From assembly GCF_001540865.1 (NCBI RefSeq), contig NC_033642.1:4355769-4419768 (forward strand): a DNA stretch of 64,000 nucleotides. Reading direction: 5' to 3'. The translations under genes were made by a program, and so were the position numbers. This document shows, in pieces, positions 10,946 through 23,100 of this stretch. Origin of the DNA: Ananas comosus. Its lineage: Eukaryota; Streptophyta; Magnoliopsida; Poales; Bromeliaceae. Numbering within the stretch: the stretch's first letter is position 1; each line of letters begins with the position of its first letter. The notes beneath the pieces are model-generated. The model saw only the letters and a program-made list of their open reading frames with translations. It had not been told where the DNA came from and did no database searches.

Positions 10946-12400
10946 TTAGAAGATGCGTCCACAGTAACACACATATATTTCATGTATTTCATAAATTTTG
11001 CTTAGTTTATAATAGAAAATATGTTTAGGGTTACTAGTATGTAGAAAGGTATAGAAAACATGTTTGGGGTTACTAGTATATTATCTTATTTATACTTGTA
11101 TATTTGTATTGAAAATTAATTTGTTTGTATTCATATATGTATTGTTGGCTAGAATTATGTATGCATTACAATCTGTTACTCTTATGCCATAAAGGGTTTA
11201 GTCTTAGAGCTTATAAGAACACTCTTAGTAGAACACTTTTATAGAATTTGTGTTTGCGAACATATATGCTTGACAATCTTACACTCTTATAGCATAAAAG
11301 AACACTCTTACAGCTTTAATAGAACACTATTATTAGCTTTATGATTGTGAACACTCTTTTGTCATAGTAGAACATTTCTAGGACTTAATAGAATACTTTT
11401 ATCAGGTTTATAGTTGCGAACATGTATGCATTTGTAATCTTACCCTCTTATGACTTAATAGAATATTCTTAAAGTTTCACTAAACACTGCTATCAGTTGT
11501 AGGCTTTATAACAGCTTTATGCCATAATAGAATAATTGTAAAGGTTAATAGAACAATCTGAATAGCTTTATGGTTGTTAACGCTCTTTTGTCATAGTAGA
11601 ATAAAACACTCTTAGAGCATAATAGAATACTTTTATCAGATTTGCAGTTGCGAACATGTATGCATTCCAATCTTACCCTCTTATGACTTAATAAAATATT
11701 CTTAAAGCTTAATGGAATCTGCTATCAGTTTTAGGCTTTATAACAGTTTTATGCCATAATAGAACAGTTGTAAAGGTTAAATAGAACACTCTTAATAGCT
11801 AGCTTCATGATTGTCACACTCCTTTGTCATAGTAGAATAAAACACTCTTAAGGCTTAATAGAACAATTGTAAAGGTGAATAGAACATTCTTAATAGCTTT
11901 ATGGTTGTGAACAAATTTTTGTCATAGTAGAATAGAACACTTTTATTGCATAATAGAACAGTTGTAAAGGTTAAAAGAACACTCTATTAGCTTTATGGTT
12001 GTCAACACTCTTTTGTCATAGTAGAATAAAACACTTTTATGCCATAATAGAACAGTTGTAAAGGTTAATAGTTAATAGAACATTCTTAATAGCTAGCTTT
12101 ATTGTGTCAACACTCTTTTCTCATAGTAGAATAGAACACTCTTAGAGCTTAATAGAATAGTTTTATCAAGTTTACACTTGCGAACATGTATACATTGCAA
12201 TCTTACTCTTTTGTGTCTATTATAAAGCTTAATAGAAAACTGCTATCATTTTTTTAGTTTAGAACAGTTTTATGCCATAATAGAACAGTTGTAAAGCTTA
12301 ATAGAACACTCTTAATAGGTGTATGGTTGTGAACAATCTTTTGTCATAGTAGAATAGAACACTCTTTGAGCTTAATAGAACATTATTTTCTCGTTACTTT
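10946..12400. repeat. Minisatellite, second and longer stretch
   Basis: The same AT-rich words as in 9690-10450 recur, denser after ~11170: cttaatagaacactc, ggttgtgaacactcttttgtcatagtagaa and tatgccataatagaacag. The tract runs up to the first recognised exon at 12443, so it probably lies in an intron or leader of the transposon-borne gene. Units are too diverged to count reliably by eye. Confidence 0.7.
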
Positions 12401-12442
12401 CAGAACGAAATTATGTGCTTACTTGTGGTTCATAAAATGCAG

Positions 12443-14665
12443 GTGAAAAAATAGTTTCCACCAGAGCCAAGTCGGGCAAGAAGGCCACTACAAGTGGTGA
12501 AGGCACATCTGCGCATTCTGCAGAGAAAAGAAAAGAGAGGCCATCAAAAGCTAAAAGGGCGGCCATGGATCTTATTGTGGGCAGATGTTACGCAGTTCAT
12601 CTGCACACCACAATGTGTGTTTCAGAGTTGCTGAAGACCGCGGGTAGATTTCAAACAGCTGGCCCCGCATTACGTGATGTAATGTCCGATGAACAGATGG
12701 CACTCCTGAAGACTACTCCATTCTTTTCTTATCTCGACTTGCCTCCAATTAAACAAGATCTTGTGTTAGTCGATTGCCTGCTCAGTTTTTGGGACGAAGA
12801 GAGAAGAGGTATTAGAATTGGAGAAACATTTCTTCCTTTTAGTCCAGAGGAAATATCCATTTTGGTAGGGCTGCCGGCAGAGGGGGAACCAATAGCATGA
12901 CAGAGCAAGAGTGTAAAGTCGAGCACTCTTGATAAATATTTCGATGGTGACTATCGGCATGCCGATAGGTCGAAATTAAGACATATTTTGTACAGTATTG
13001 CTAGTCAGAATGGAGAGGAGATGGCAGCTGATTTTGCGCGTATATTTATATTATACGTATTTGCGACCGTCCTTTTTCCGACCAGCCACTACATTGTGCC
13101 GAAGGCGATATATAGATATATAGATGATGTGCATAGAATAGGGGAATATGCCTGGGGCCATGCTGTATGTAATTATCTTGTCAGCTCGATCTCCAGAGCA
13201 TCCCCGCGTGTGAAGCATCGGAATAGCGGCCAAGAAAGACTTGCCGGCTATATTGACGGATGTACAATAGCATTTTAGTAAGTAATATCCTTGATGTATT
13301 TTGTCAATAGAATATCTGTTGCATAATTTTTTAATATCGCAATTCTTGATAAACTTACAGAGTTGGGCTTATGAGCATATAAAGGGGTTGGGTACTTCCG
13401 ACGGAGACAAGGATGTCCCTCGGATGAGAAAATGGAAGGGTTCAAAAGCATACCGGAGTTATAAGAAGCTTCTAAAAAAGCTGCAGAGCTATACTCCTGC
13501 AGAGGTAACCATTTCTGTAAGGAATGTAGTTTTATAATTTTCTTATAATACTTATTAAATAGATTTATCTTTTTGGCAGGTTGTACCCACATTTACTTAC
13601 CGCCCTAATGATATGTCTATATTGAAGCCCACGTTACGTGGCAGCCGACCGGAACAGGTATTACTCAATTGAGGTAGTAGAAAATATTATTTTGTTAGAT
13701 TTTATTTGTCAAATTGTGATATTGTCCTTTCGTACATCTCTCTCGAATGTGGTACAGGCAGCGGCCCCCGCGGCAACAACTGCTGCCGGTGAAAGTAGCA
13801 ATAATATCAGCTCCTTATTGAATCAATTGGAGCAAGCTCTTAATAAACTACAAGATCGGAATAAGATGTTGGAGTGGGAGAATGCAATGCTAAAAGAAAA
13901 AAATGCAAAGCTTGAAGCGCAACTATCTAGCGCTAGTACAGCCGCTGCTGCAGAAGGCGGAGCCGAAGCCGGTGTTGATCCACATCAAGGTGGCCAAGGC
14001 GCAGCGGTTGAAGAAAGCAGCCAACAGAGAGTTGATGTTGGCGAGACTGTAATAAGGGACATTCCTTCAAGAATTCAACGAATTAAACATCGTGCAAGGA
14101 AAGAAAAGAGAATGTCTCCTGATTTTACGCCGGGCGAACGTCCTTTGACCCGGCACTATAGACGAAAGCAGCATCATTCTTTGAAGATCGGGAAGGCTGA
14201 AGCTAGTGAAGAGGCATCAGATACTGCGACAGGGACCATTGGAGGTCCTTCTGGTATGATATACATGATTAAGTTTAGTGCGAATAAACTTATATCATAT
14301 AAAATATGACTTTTTCATGTGAGTTTGTTCAATATAGGAAATTAAAGCTGAACATGGACACTCAGATAGTGCAAAACAAGCCGTTGAGATTGATGATATC
14401 CCTGTACCGGATCAGGAGCTTGGGGTCATTATTGAGCGTCGTCGCAAGTATCCCGGAAGAGATAAAATTCCCAAAGTGGAGCAGGACGCAATAGATTTTC
14501 TAATTTCCCGACCTATAACAAAGTTCGTCAATCCTTATATACATGTAGTGATTCGTTAGGATTAGATATTTTTGGTCAAATATTCTACCTTAGCTGGACA
14601 GAACATTAATTTCTTTCGTATTATTAATTAAATGTTCTTTTTATAGGGGACACATATGGCAAGAT
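12443..14665 (+). pseudogene. Plant mobile domain / DUF1985-like transposon-borne gene, truncated
   Basis: Five exons can be threaded with good splice sites: 12443-13277, 13363-13504, 13580-13657, 13758-14253 and 14348-~14560. The first holds the mobile-domain-type region (MALLKTTPFFSYLDL, PFSPEEISILVGLP, then a stretch with YVFATVLFPTS and EYAWGHAVCNYLVSSI). The second reads WAYEHIKGLG. The fourth is a coiled coil (heptad-rich LLNQLEQALNKLQDRNKMLE) followed by an acidic and Arg-rich tail. The last contains DFLISRPITK, which in my recollection precedes the Ulp1-like C48 protease in Mutator-borne genes. A TGA at 12898-12900 interrupts exon 1 in frame. The LTR at 14666 removes whatever followed. 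The family assignment is from memory of motifs. The gene is dead as drawn. Confidence 0.6.
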
Positions 14666-15778
14666 TGTCACGACCCGCGACCACCCGCCAATTTGGCCGG
14701 GTCGCGGCGCCGCCGACAGACCGCCGAACGGACAGGGTTTCCCCTGTACTACGGACAGAGTCTCCCCTGTACATTCAAGGCATCGCAATCCAAACAGGTA
14801 CAAAGGTTCCAACCAGGAACAGATATAAATCAAACAGATTGCAAATGGAGGGTATCATACAACATAAACACACCTTAAAGTATTACATTCATTCTCATTC
14901 ATAGTTTTTACATCACAATTACCATTCTTTTAATCCAAATGCAATCTAAATTATTACAACTTAAACAAGCCTGATACATTTCTTTTCATTTCTTTAAAAC
15001 CCTTAAGCTAGACTGTCACAGGGTACAACTATCTCGGTCTCTGGGTAGGACGCTATCTGCAGAACTACGTCCTCGCCTTGCGCCGCCGCGCCGCACACCT
15101 GTGTACCTGTACCTGTACCTGTACCTGTACCCCCAAAACAGCAACACGGGGGTGAGACTATTGTCCATAGTCCTCAGTGGGTTTAGCCACCCAAGAGAAC
15201 AAGCTCAGCCAACAGGTCTAACGAGGCACTGCAACATGTTAGATCAACAATATACAACAGATATATATATTCAATTGAAATACATGTCCTGCCTCACGAA
15301 ATGCAATATGCAATATCTGGAATCATGCAAGTAGGTTATCTTAACACTACTTATGTTCTTAATCATTCTTTACTCTTTGCTATTTAATGCTTACTTTTAG
15401 CTCTTAGCTATTCTTTATCATTTAGCTATTCTTTACTTGTAACCTTTCGTTACATGTTCTTTATTCTCAACATTCTCAAACCATGCTATATTTTAGCCTT
15501 TGGCATTCTATTCTAAGGTCACTTTACCTTAGTCAACAAACCACCCGACTCGGTCTAGAGTCAATCAATCGCGGATAGTCCGCGCACTGTCTAGCTCGAG
15601 GTGAAGGAACTCTCACATGCACCTCAGCTGGCAACAGCTCACCGTACTCCTGTCCTAGCCGTCTGGCGGCGAACGAATCGCACCACACCCAACAACGGCC
15701 TAGGTTCAATGACTTAGTCACCCGGCGGCGAAATCGTCGCACACACGCCACGACAGTGGTTCAGTCAACAGGCGGTAG
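14666..15778 (-). mobile_element. Antisense LTR fragment ending at an assembly N
   Basis: It begins tgtcacgacccgcgacc, the reverse complement of the ...cgtgaca end shared by the other LTRs. It also contains the reversed gccgaacggacag hairpin region and the gagactat...atagtcctcagtggg stem-loop (15156-15172). Five bases aagat (14661-14665) are a candidate target duplication. The fragment stops at N 15779, so its 5' half is unseen. A (TACCTG)n microsatellite lies at ~15101-15130. Confidence 0.7.
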
Positions 15779-15779
15779 N

Positions 15780-16847
15780 AAATGGATGTTAAGGGTCCTT
15801 AGGGAGGTTTTGCTGCATCTAAATCCGCATTGCTCAAGGATTTGATATAGCTAGTCTCTGAAATGTATTGGACCTATTAGGTTAAGCATATTGTAGATGA
15901 GGTTGAGTTTTTAATATCAACTGATTAGAGATTTTTTATAAAATGACATTCCAAAAACTCAAAATTGGCAAAATGGCCGTGCCAAAATTTTATTTGTAAA
16001 ACTAATCCTTCTTTCGCCACGTGGGCACCACGTCAGAATTTCTCACAAAGACGGTGAATCGTTTGCCGTCTTTGTAATATTTATTGGGAAAGCGGAAGGC
16101 GGTGAACCATTCACCGCCTTTAGTGCAAAATCCAAAGGCCGCCGTTCCTGTGCCCTCGAGAAGATGGGGAACGATTCACCGTCTTCTCCCGCCTTATGAA
16201 GATGGTGAACGATTCACCGTCTTATCAAGGACATTATATTCTGGACTTGAAAAGATTTGCGCATCAGAGTAGGGATTTGTACTAAAGACGGTGAATGATT
16301 CACCGCCTTATGAAGCCGGTAAACCATTCACCGCCTTCACAACAAATATAACAAAGACGGTGAACGATTCACCGTCTTTTTGAGGAATTCCTGACGTGGC
16401 GTCCACGTGGCGAAAGTATGGTTAGTTTTACAAATAAAATTTTGGTAGGATTATTTTGCTAAATTCGAATTTTTGGAGAGTCATTTTATAAAATAGCCCA
16501 CTGATTACTCTCAGTTTAGATTTCATATATATAAATAAATAAATAAATAAATAAAACTATTAATTACGGTCCACGGATCCGCTTTGAACCGTACGATACT
16601 CGCCGCTGGGCCGGGTCCTTTGTTCTCCCTTCCCGTCCCTGACCCTTCCCTTTCTTCATCAACCTCCCCCAAAACCTTCCCTTCCCTTCCCTTCCGTCCC
16701 CTCTCCTCTCCAGCAGTACACTAGTACCCGAATCCAAGTAAACCTAGGGCTAATCCCGCCCCCTCAATCCCCCACATTCCCAGATCCACCCCATTTCCAC
16801 CCCGCAAAAGGATCGACCCAGGGTGCGTGCGGGGGAGGGAGGGGGGC
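15780..16847. other. N-bounded block duplicating 8098-8860 and the LMBR1 promoter
   Basis: Immediately after N 15779 the sequence repeats 8098-8860 (aaatggatgttaagggtcc...). From ~16510 it repeats the upstream/5'UTR region of the gene starting at 17151. It ends at N 16848, with a counterpart that lies just before the ATG. Either a segmental duplication or, more likely, an alternative haplotype contig placed in tandem. Confidence 0.7.
15928..16499. mobile_element. TIR element (MITE), copy 2
   Basis: Same termini (gagattttttataaaatgac ... ttttataaaatagccc), same flanking actgatta (15920-15927, 16500-16507) and same palindrome array as copy 1 at 8244-8836. It has small deletions and point differences. 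Confidence 0.75.
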
Positions 16848-16895
16848 NAGGATCTACAACTCTAAATGAGGTGTATGGGTAGCACGACTCATTTC

Positions 16896-17150
16896 ATATA
16901 TATAAATAAATAAATAAATAAATAAAACTATTAATTACAGTCCACGGATCCGCTTTGAACCGTACGATACTAGCCGCTGGGCCGGGTCCTTTGTTCTCCC
17001 TTCCCTTCCCTGATCCTTCCCTTTCTTCATCAACTTGGGCTAATCCCGCCCCCTCAATCCCCCACATTCCCAGATCCACCCCATTTCCACCCCGCAAAAG
17101 GATCGACCCAGGGTGCGTGCGGGGGAGGGAGGGGGCTAGGGCAGCGTGAA
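16896..17150 (+). promoter_or_regulatory. Upstream/5'UTR region of the LMBR1-family gene
   Basis: A TAAA microsatellite (16900-16928) is followed by gtccacggatccgctttgaacc, a pyrimidine-rich 5'UTR-like tract (cttcccttccctgatccttcccttt) and a G-rich stretch before ATG 17151. A longer version, with ~70 extra bases (cctcccccaaaacc...acctagggctaa), is at 16521-16847. I see no clear TATA box and cannot place the transcription start. Confidence 0.5.
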
Positions 17151-20100
17151 ATGGGCGACTTCAGCGTGATCCTAGTAGTGCTGGCGGCGGTGGTGCCGGT
17201 GCTGGTTCTGGCGGTGAGCGTCTACCTTCTGGTGAACTACCAGCACCCGGACGACGTCAACCAGGCCTACTTCCCCAAGCTGGTGGTGGTTTTGGGCCTC
17301 TCGGTGGCCGCCGTCTCGATCTTGATGCTGCCCGCAGACGTCGCCAACCGCCAGGCCTGCCGCCACGCCCTCTACAACGGCGCCTGCAGCCTCACCCTCC
17401 CCATGAAGACCCTCTGGATCGCCGTCTACATCGCTGACGCTGTCCTCGTCTTCTTCGTCATCCCGTTCGCCATGTTTTACTACGAGGGCGACCAGGACAA
17501 GTGCGCTCGCTCACTCCCCCAATTTCCTTCTCACTTCGTCTACTAATTATGATTCAGTTCCTGTAATTCAACAGATTTTGAGTTTTGCCCGCGCTCAGTT
17601 TGACCCAGGCTGCAGTTTCATTCCCAGCATTTCAATTTCAGTTTTTAGCCCTGGATGTTCAATTCCAGTGAACAGAAATCCAAGTCGGTCGGTAGACTAC
17701 AAACGAATGGGTTAATTGTCTCACGGAACACATTTTTAGGTTCTACAGTGTTAGAATTGATATTGCGAGAATGAAATTGAGATTTTAGGTCAAAGTTAAG
17801 GGACCGAGTTTGCAATTTAGTCCCTTGTCCCTGCTGAGATTGGTTTGGGTGTTGCGTTCTTGATCGGTCTCGTATTGCACAGGAGTATAGCGAAGAGGTT
17901 GAGGAGCGCGCTGTGTTGGGTGATCGTGTCGGCAATCGTATGCGGCCTCTGCCTTGGGATTCTCTATGGTTGGTATCCTCCCATGACTTTTTCTTTTTCT
18001 AGGAGCTATGATTGGATCGTGATTTCTTTGCTATGAGAAGTTAGCTTCTGCTGGTGGAATGCATGTAATGTTGTTCGATGAATTGCTATACTGTAGAGTA
18101 TATGCAACCCTTAGATAAGTATGAGAATTAAAGAAGAAAGGCTAGTAAGATGTTTTATTTTGAAAAACATAGTTCCTGTTGTTTACACTATGTTATGATC
18201 AAAAGCCTGTGCTGAGTTAGATGGGAGTTGCCTGAAGAGAATATTTTGTGAAAGGAGTCACATGGGAAGCTATTTGAGTGAGTTATCATTCCATTCTCTA
18301 TCCATTGCACCACTTGCTTCGCATGAAATTTTCTCTAAGGTGATGCCTAAATATGAAGCTAGTCGACTGAGGATGAGTAAAATATCAAGCACAAGGAAGA
18401 CTTAGGTTGCCGATCAAATCCTATAAATATTGGTTTGGTGAGACTAGCTTTGACACCCCGATAATCCCATATCAGATGGGAATGGAATTGTGAATGGAAA
18501 TCAGTGTTTGAAAAGGCGCGCTTGACGTGCGTGCCAGTACGCCTAGGCGCGAGGTGCGGGCCTCAGTGCCTCAAGGCAGCTGAGGCGCAGCGCCCTCTCT
18601 GAGGTGCGCGCCTCGTGATATCTAAGTTTAATGGGTCTATGATTTGGCTTTTCGGGTCTTTGGTTTTTTTGATATATTCTAAAATGTTAAGGGATTGAAA
18701 AAAAACTCCTAATTTGAACCCTTTCTTCCCTTGTTCTCTTTACTGTTCTCTTCCCAGCCCCCCTTCCCTCTTCCCTGGTCTTAGGTTTTTTTTCAATATA
18801 TTCTAAAATGTTAAGGGATTGGAAAAAAAAAAAACCTAATTTGAACCCTTTCTTCCCTTGTTCTTTTTGTCGTTCTCTCTTCCTGCCCCCTCAAAAAAAA
18901 AAGAAAATGGCAACAAGCTGCAGCAGAAGAAGCAAGTAACAATAGCAAGCACTTTTAAGTTGAAAGTTGAAAAATAATTTTTTTCATTTTAGTTTGAGAA
19001 TATTTATGCGTGTGATTTCTTTATTTTTTTATGGTTATTTTGTTTTGTATGGTTATTTTGGAATTTTTTTATGTAAAATATTGTCACGCCCCGTGGCCCA
19101 GCGGAAGCCCGCCCGGCGCGTGCCCAGATCCGCCATATGTCTAAAAATACAAGGCGTTTACAACAAAGCGATAAATAAAGCAATAATACGAAGAGATCTA
19201 GCGATATCAAAGCAAAGTACATCTAGATTTCTACAACATGGTAAGGTAAAAGAAATCCAAATCCACTAAATAAAAGTCGTAAGTAATACAATAGATTGTT
19301 AAGGATTTTATAAGTTGGCGAATTTCGTGAAGGTTTGGATGGAGTCTCGAAGAATTAGAAGATGAAGGTTGACGAAAAGAATTGAAATTTTTGTGATCAA
19401 AGACCCTTGAGAACTTAGGTATGATTATAAATAATTTGTGGTGAAGTTTTCATTGTTAAAAGATGTTTAGAAGACTTGGTTTCCTTTTTGTTTATTCAAA
19501 CTTAAGTTTTCTGGAAAAACTCAGGGGTCGCGGACCGGTCCTTGATCAGAGGGACCGGACCCATCAAGCTTCTTTGCGTAGAAGGTTTGGGAAACCGGTC
19601 TCTGATCATGAGGACCGGTCCCCGTACGTGGTTTTCCTTGTTGCGCAGGGAAGGACCGGTCTCTGAATTGAGGACCGGTCCCCNAATGAACATGAGTACT
19701 TGCTACTACATGATGTCTCTACTTAGTATGGGATTGCATAAGTAAGAAAGCTATTCTATCATGAAAATGCACGAGTAAACAACCATCGTAATGTCCCCAA
19801 TGTAATAGTAAAATGTCATTGTTTACTATTCTAGTCAATGTTCACTTGGCATGTTAACTACTTAAAGTTAAATCTTGGAAGACCCGCCCGAAGGCTGTCT
19901 GGCTTATAGACCCACCCGTAGGCTGTCTGGCCGGTGCCGAGCCTAATGGCTCCGTGGTAGTCAACATCCCCACTCTAGAAATGAGCTTTGCCCACGGCAA
20001 TCCACTTCGGCGCTCAATCCCGCACGGCGAATATGTATCGCGATGGCCATCTCCGGAGTGCCGGCTTGTAGGGAGCGACCCTCACAAGCGTGTGCGAATG

Positions 20101-23100
20101 AGCACAATCGCAACAAGCGTAAGATCCGTCTCAAGTACCGAGTCCTCATGTCTAAAAACCTGGAATATGTACATCGAATGTCTCAATGGCCTATCCCTAT
20201 GTCATCATGTCTAAAACATGGAAAGTAATAGATGTCAATGGCCTATCACTGTGTCTCAAAGTAGCAGTTTCATAGTCTACTAAGTCAAGTGCCCCTTGAT
20301 GGCATTTTTTATTCGCTAAGTCCAAGCTTGAATCAAATGTTCACAAATGCATAATTTGAGCTATTTTAAGCATACGAGACAAGTTTCCAATTCGCTACCA
20401 TGAACACTTCTCACATGCATGTATAATACCCAGAATGCTCTACTACATAGAGTGAAATTTATCTTACACATAACACATGCATTTTAAGTATTCTAAAATT
20501 CACATAAATCCCATTTAGCATGAATATGCAATCAAATTGACGTTACGACAAGTATAGGATACATAGAGGCCATTTTGCTCCGATTTCATGAAGTCAAACC
20601 CACCACAACTCTTGCGACTGTCACGCCCCCGCCCCGAGACCGCTACCAATTTGGTACGGTTCTGGCGCGGCGAACGGATGCCGAACGGACAGCACCTCCC
20701 CTGTCCGCCCAAGGCCAACAATGCAATCATGTACAACAAGTCCCCAGGAAATCAACTTGAATACATACATGATTATACAACAATAGCGAGAGCACAAACA
20801 GTGCTGAACATTACAAGAGCAAGCATCACGAGTAAAGAACATACAAGTGAATAAAAGAGAGAGAGACTAAGCTATTATATCCATTCAACTCTATACATTT
20901 GATTAACTTTACATTCTTCCAAAATACAACATAAACTTAAAGTTTATATTTTCCAAAATAGCCTCACACCTATACATCATCTACTCTCAAGTATATAGGG
21001 TGACAACTAATGCAATAGGAAAGCATCTACCAACTAGCACTAGGGCGCTAAGCCCTTGCTGCGATCATCTGCCGGTCCGCTCTCGTGTGTACCTGTACCC
21101 CAAAACCACCCGCTTTAGTATGCTTCAACAGTGTAATGAATACAACTACAACATAGTTATGCCGTCTACTATGTTTAATCATGGTATGAATGCAATCCAC
21201 TTATGCTATTCATGTTACTACCCAATCGACTAGGCCAACTTGCCTAAGATCTCAAATCTCAAAGGTCCTAGGCAAAGAGCTACTCCGCTCCTTGCCCGAC
21301 TCAATCTCGAAGGTCCTAGGCAAAGAGCTACCCCGCTCCTTACCCGATTCAATCTCAAAGGTCCTAGGCAAAGAGCTACCCCGCTCCTTGCCCGACTCAA
21401 TCTCGCTCTACTAGGTACAAGCTGTCCCTCTCAAATCTCATAGGTGAATGAATAGTATGTCCACTCACTGTATGTAGGCAAATCCACTAATCCAACTACC
21501 AAGCAACTATGCTCAATATCGATGTAACTCATAGTAAAGGTTAGCTACCATGCTACTAGGTTCATCAATAAGGCTAAGGCTAAGTACCAAGCTATTATGC
21601 ACCATAATAATGTAACTCATCAGGTTACCCAATCTCTCGGCGAACTCGAGGCTCGCGCACAGTCTCACGTGTGTAAGTCTCAGAGGGGAGGAGTCCCGCT
21701 GCTCAACTACCCCCGAGACCGCCTGCTGACAGCTACAATGGTCCAAGGGCAACTACACTGGCCCCCCTTGTGTGACAAACTCCAGAGTGCACTACCTGTG
21801 TGGAGCGACCACCACAGGTGCAGACAGGCTATGTGAGCTCGATCCAATCCTCATAAACTGGAAACATTCTATCAACTAAGGATAGTGTCATCAACTGGGA
21901 ACACCCTATCATCTAGGGTTAACAACATCACACTTTAGGTTCTCTACCCAAATCGCAACTGGGGAATTCACCTATCCCTAAGTTCGATGCCGTAGTGTCA
22001 ACTACACTCAATTCTCATGCAATATGCCATGCTAGGGAACTCAACTAATCCCTATGTTCAATGCCAAGTGTCAACTACACTAGGTTCTCATATGCCACTC
22101 GTCATGGGTTAACATTAACTAGATGCCACTCGTCATAATTTAATGTTCTCGATACACTACTTGCACATATTCACTAGGTGGTCACTCAACTAGAGTCCAA
22201 TCCACATTAATCATGCCATTATAGGGTTTCACAACACTATGTCCCAATCTCATGCATACTAGGTATAAGTATTAAACCATTAACACTATACTATCACTAG
22301 CATGCCATGACATGTAACAATTGCCATCTAGCACCCTATAATGCAATATCCCAATATGCAACTCGATCAACGTTAACTAGAGATTCTAGTACAATAACCA
22401 ATCCAATACTAAGTTCAAGTTATATGTGTTTCTATCACACTAAGTCCAATGCCACTAGTAGACTATGTCTTTAGATACAATACTAGGTTCCTCTTTCATT
22501 TAGCATCATAGGTTTACCAATGTCATCTCCTAATCCTTATGTCCATTACATCAAGTATCCATATCATAATACTATATTAATCATAGACATCATACAAAGA
22601 GTAGGAATGCATGTATTATCACCCTATAATGCATAACAATATACGATATGCTATATGCCAATCGAATAAGCACTAAGACATAGGAAGAAGCTCAGTTGCT
22701 TCGGGATGGACACCTCCCACCTTTTATCGCGTTCCGATTGCTCGTCGTCACTCGCAATCGGCCTCCCGCGGCGCACGCCGCTCGGCTCGACCCAAACCAC
22801 GCGCGACCACCGAACGACCTCCGATCCGCGATCCGGTAATTAAAGGTCTTCGGTTTCTTCCTATGATGCTCGGAATCCGATCCCGCGATTTATGGACGCC
22901 GCCTCGGCCCTCCAGGCGGAAACGAATGCCGGAAGGTCCGTTTCTTCAATATCTTCGCGTAGACTCGACGAATGCTCAAACCGAGTGCACGGACGTGTTT
23001 AGGGACCTAGCAATTAGGTTTACAGAGGGTCAAATGAGATCAAACCCTCATATTTACAAAAATCCCATTTTGAAGCCCTAGGTTGCAACTAGGTAAAAAT

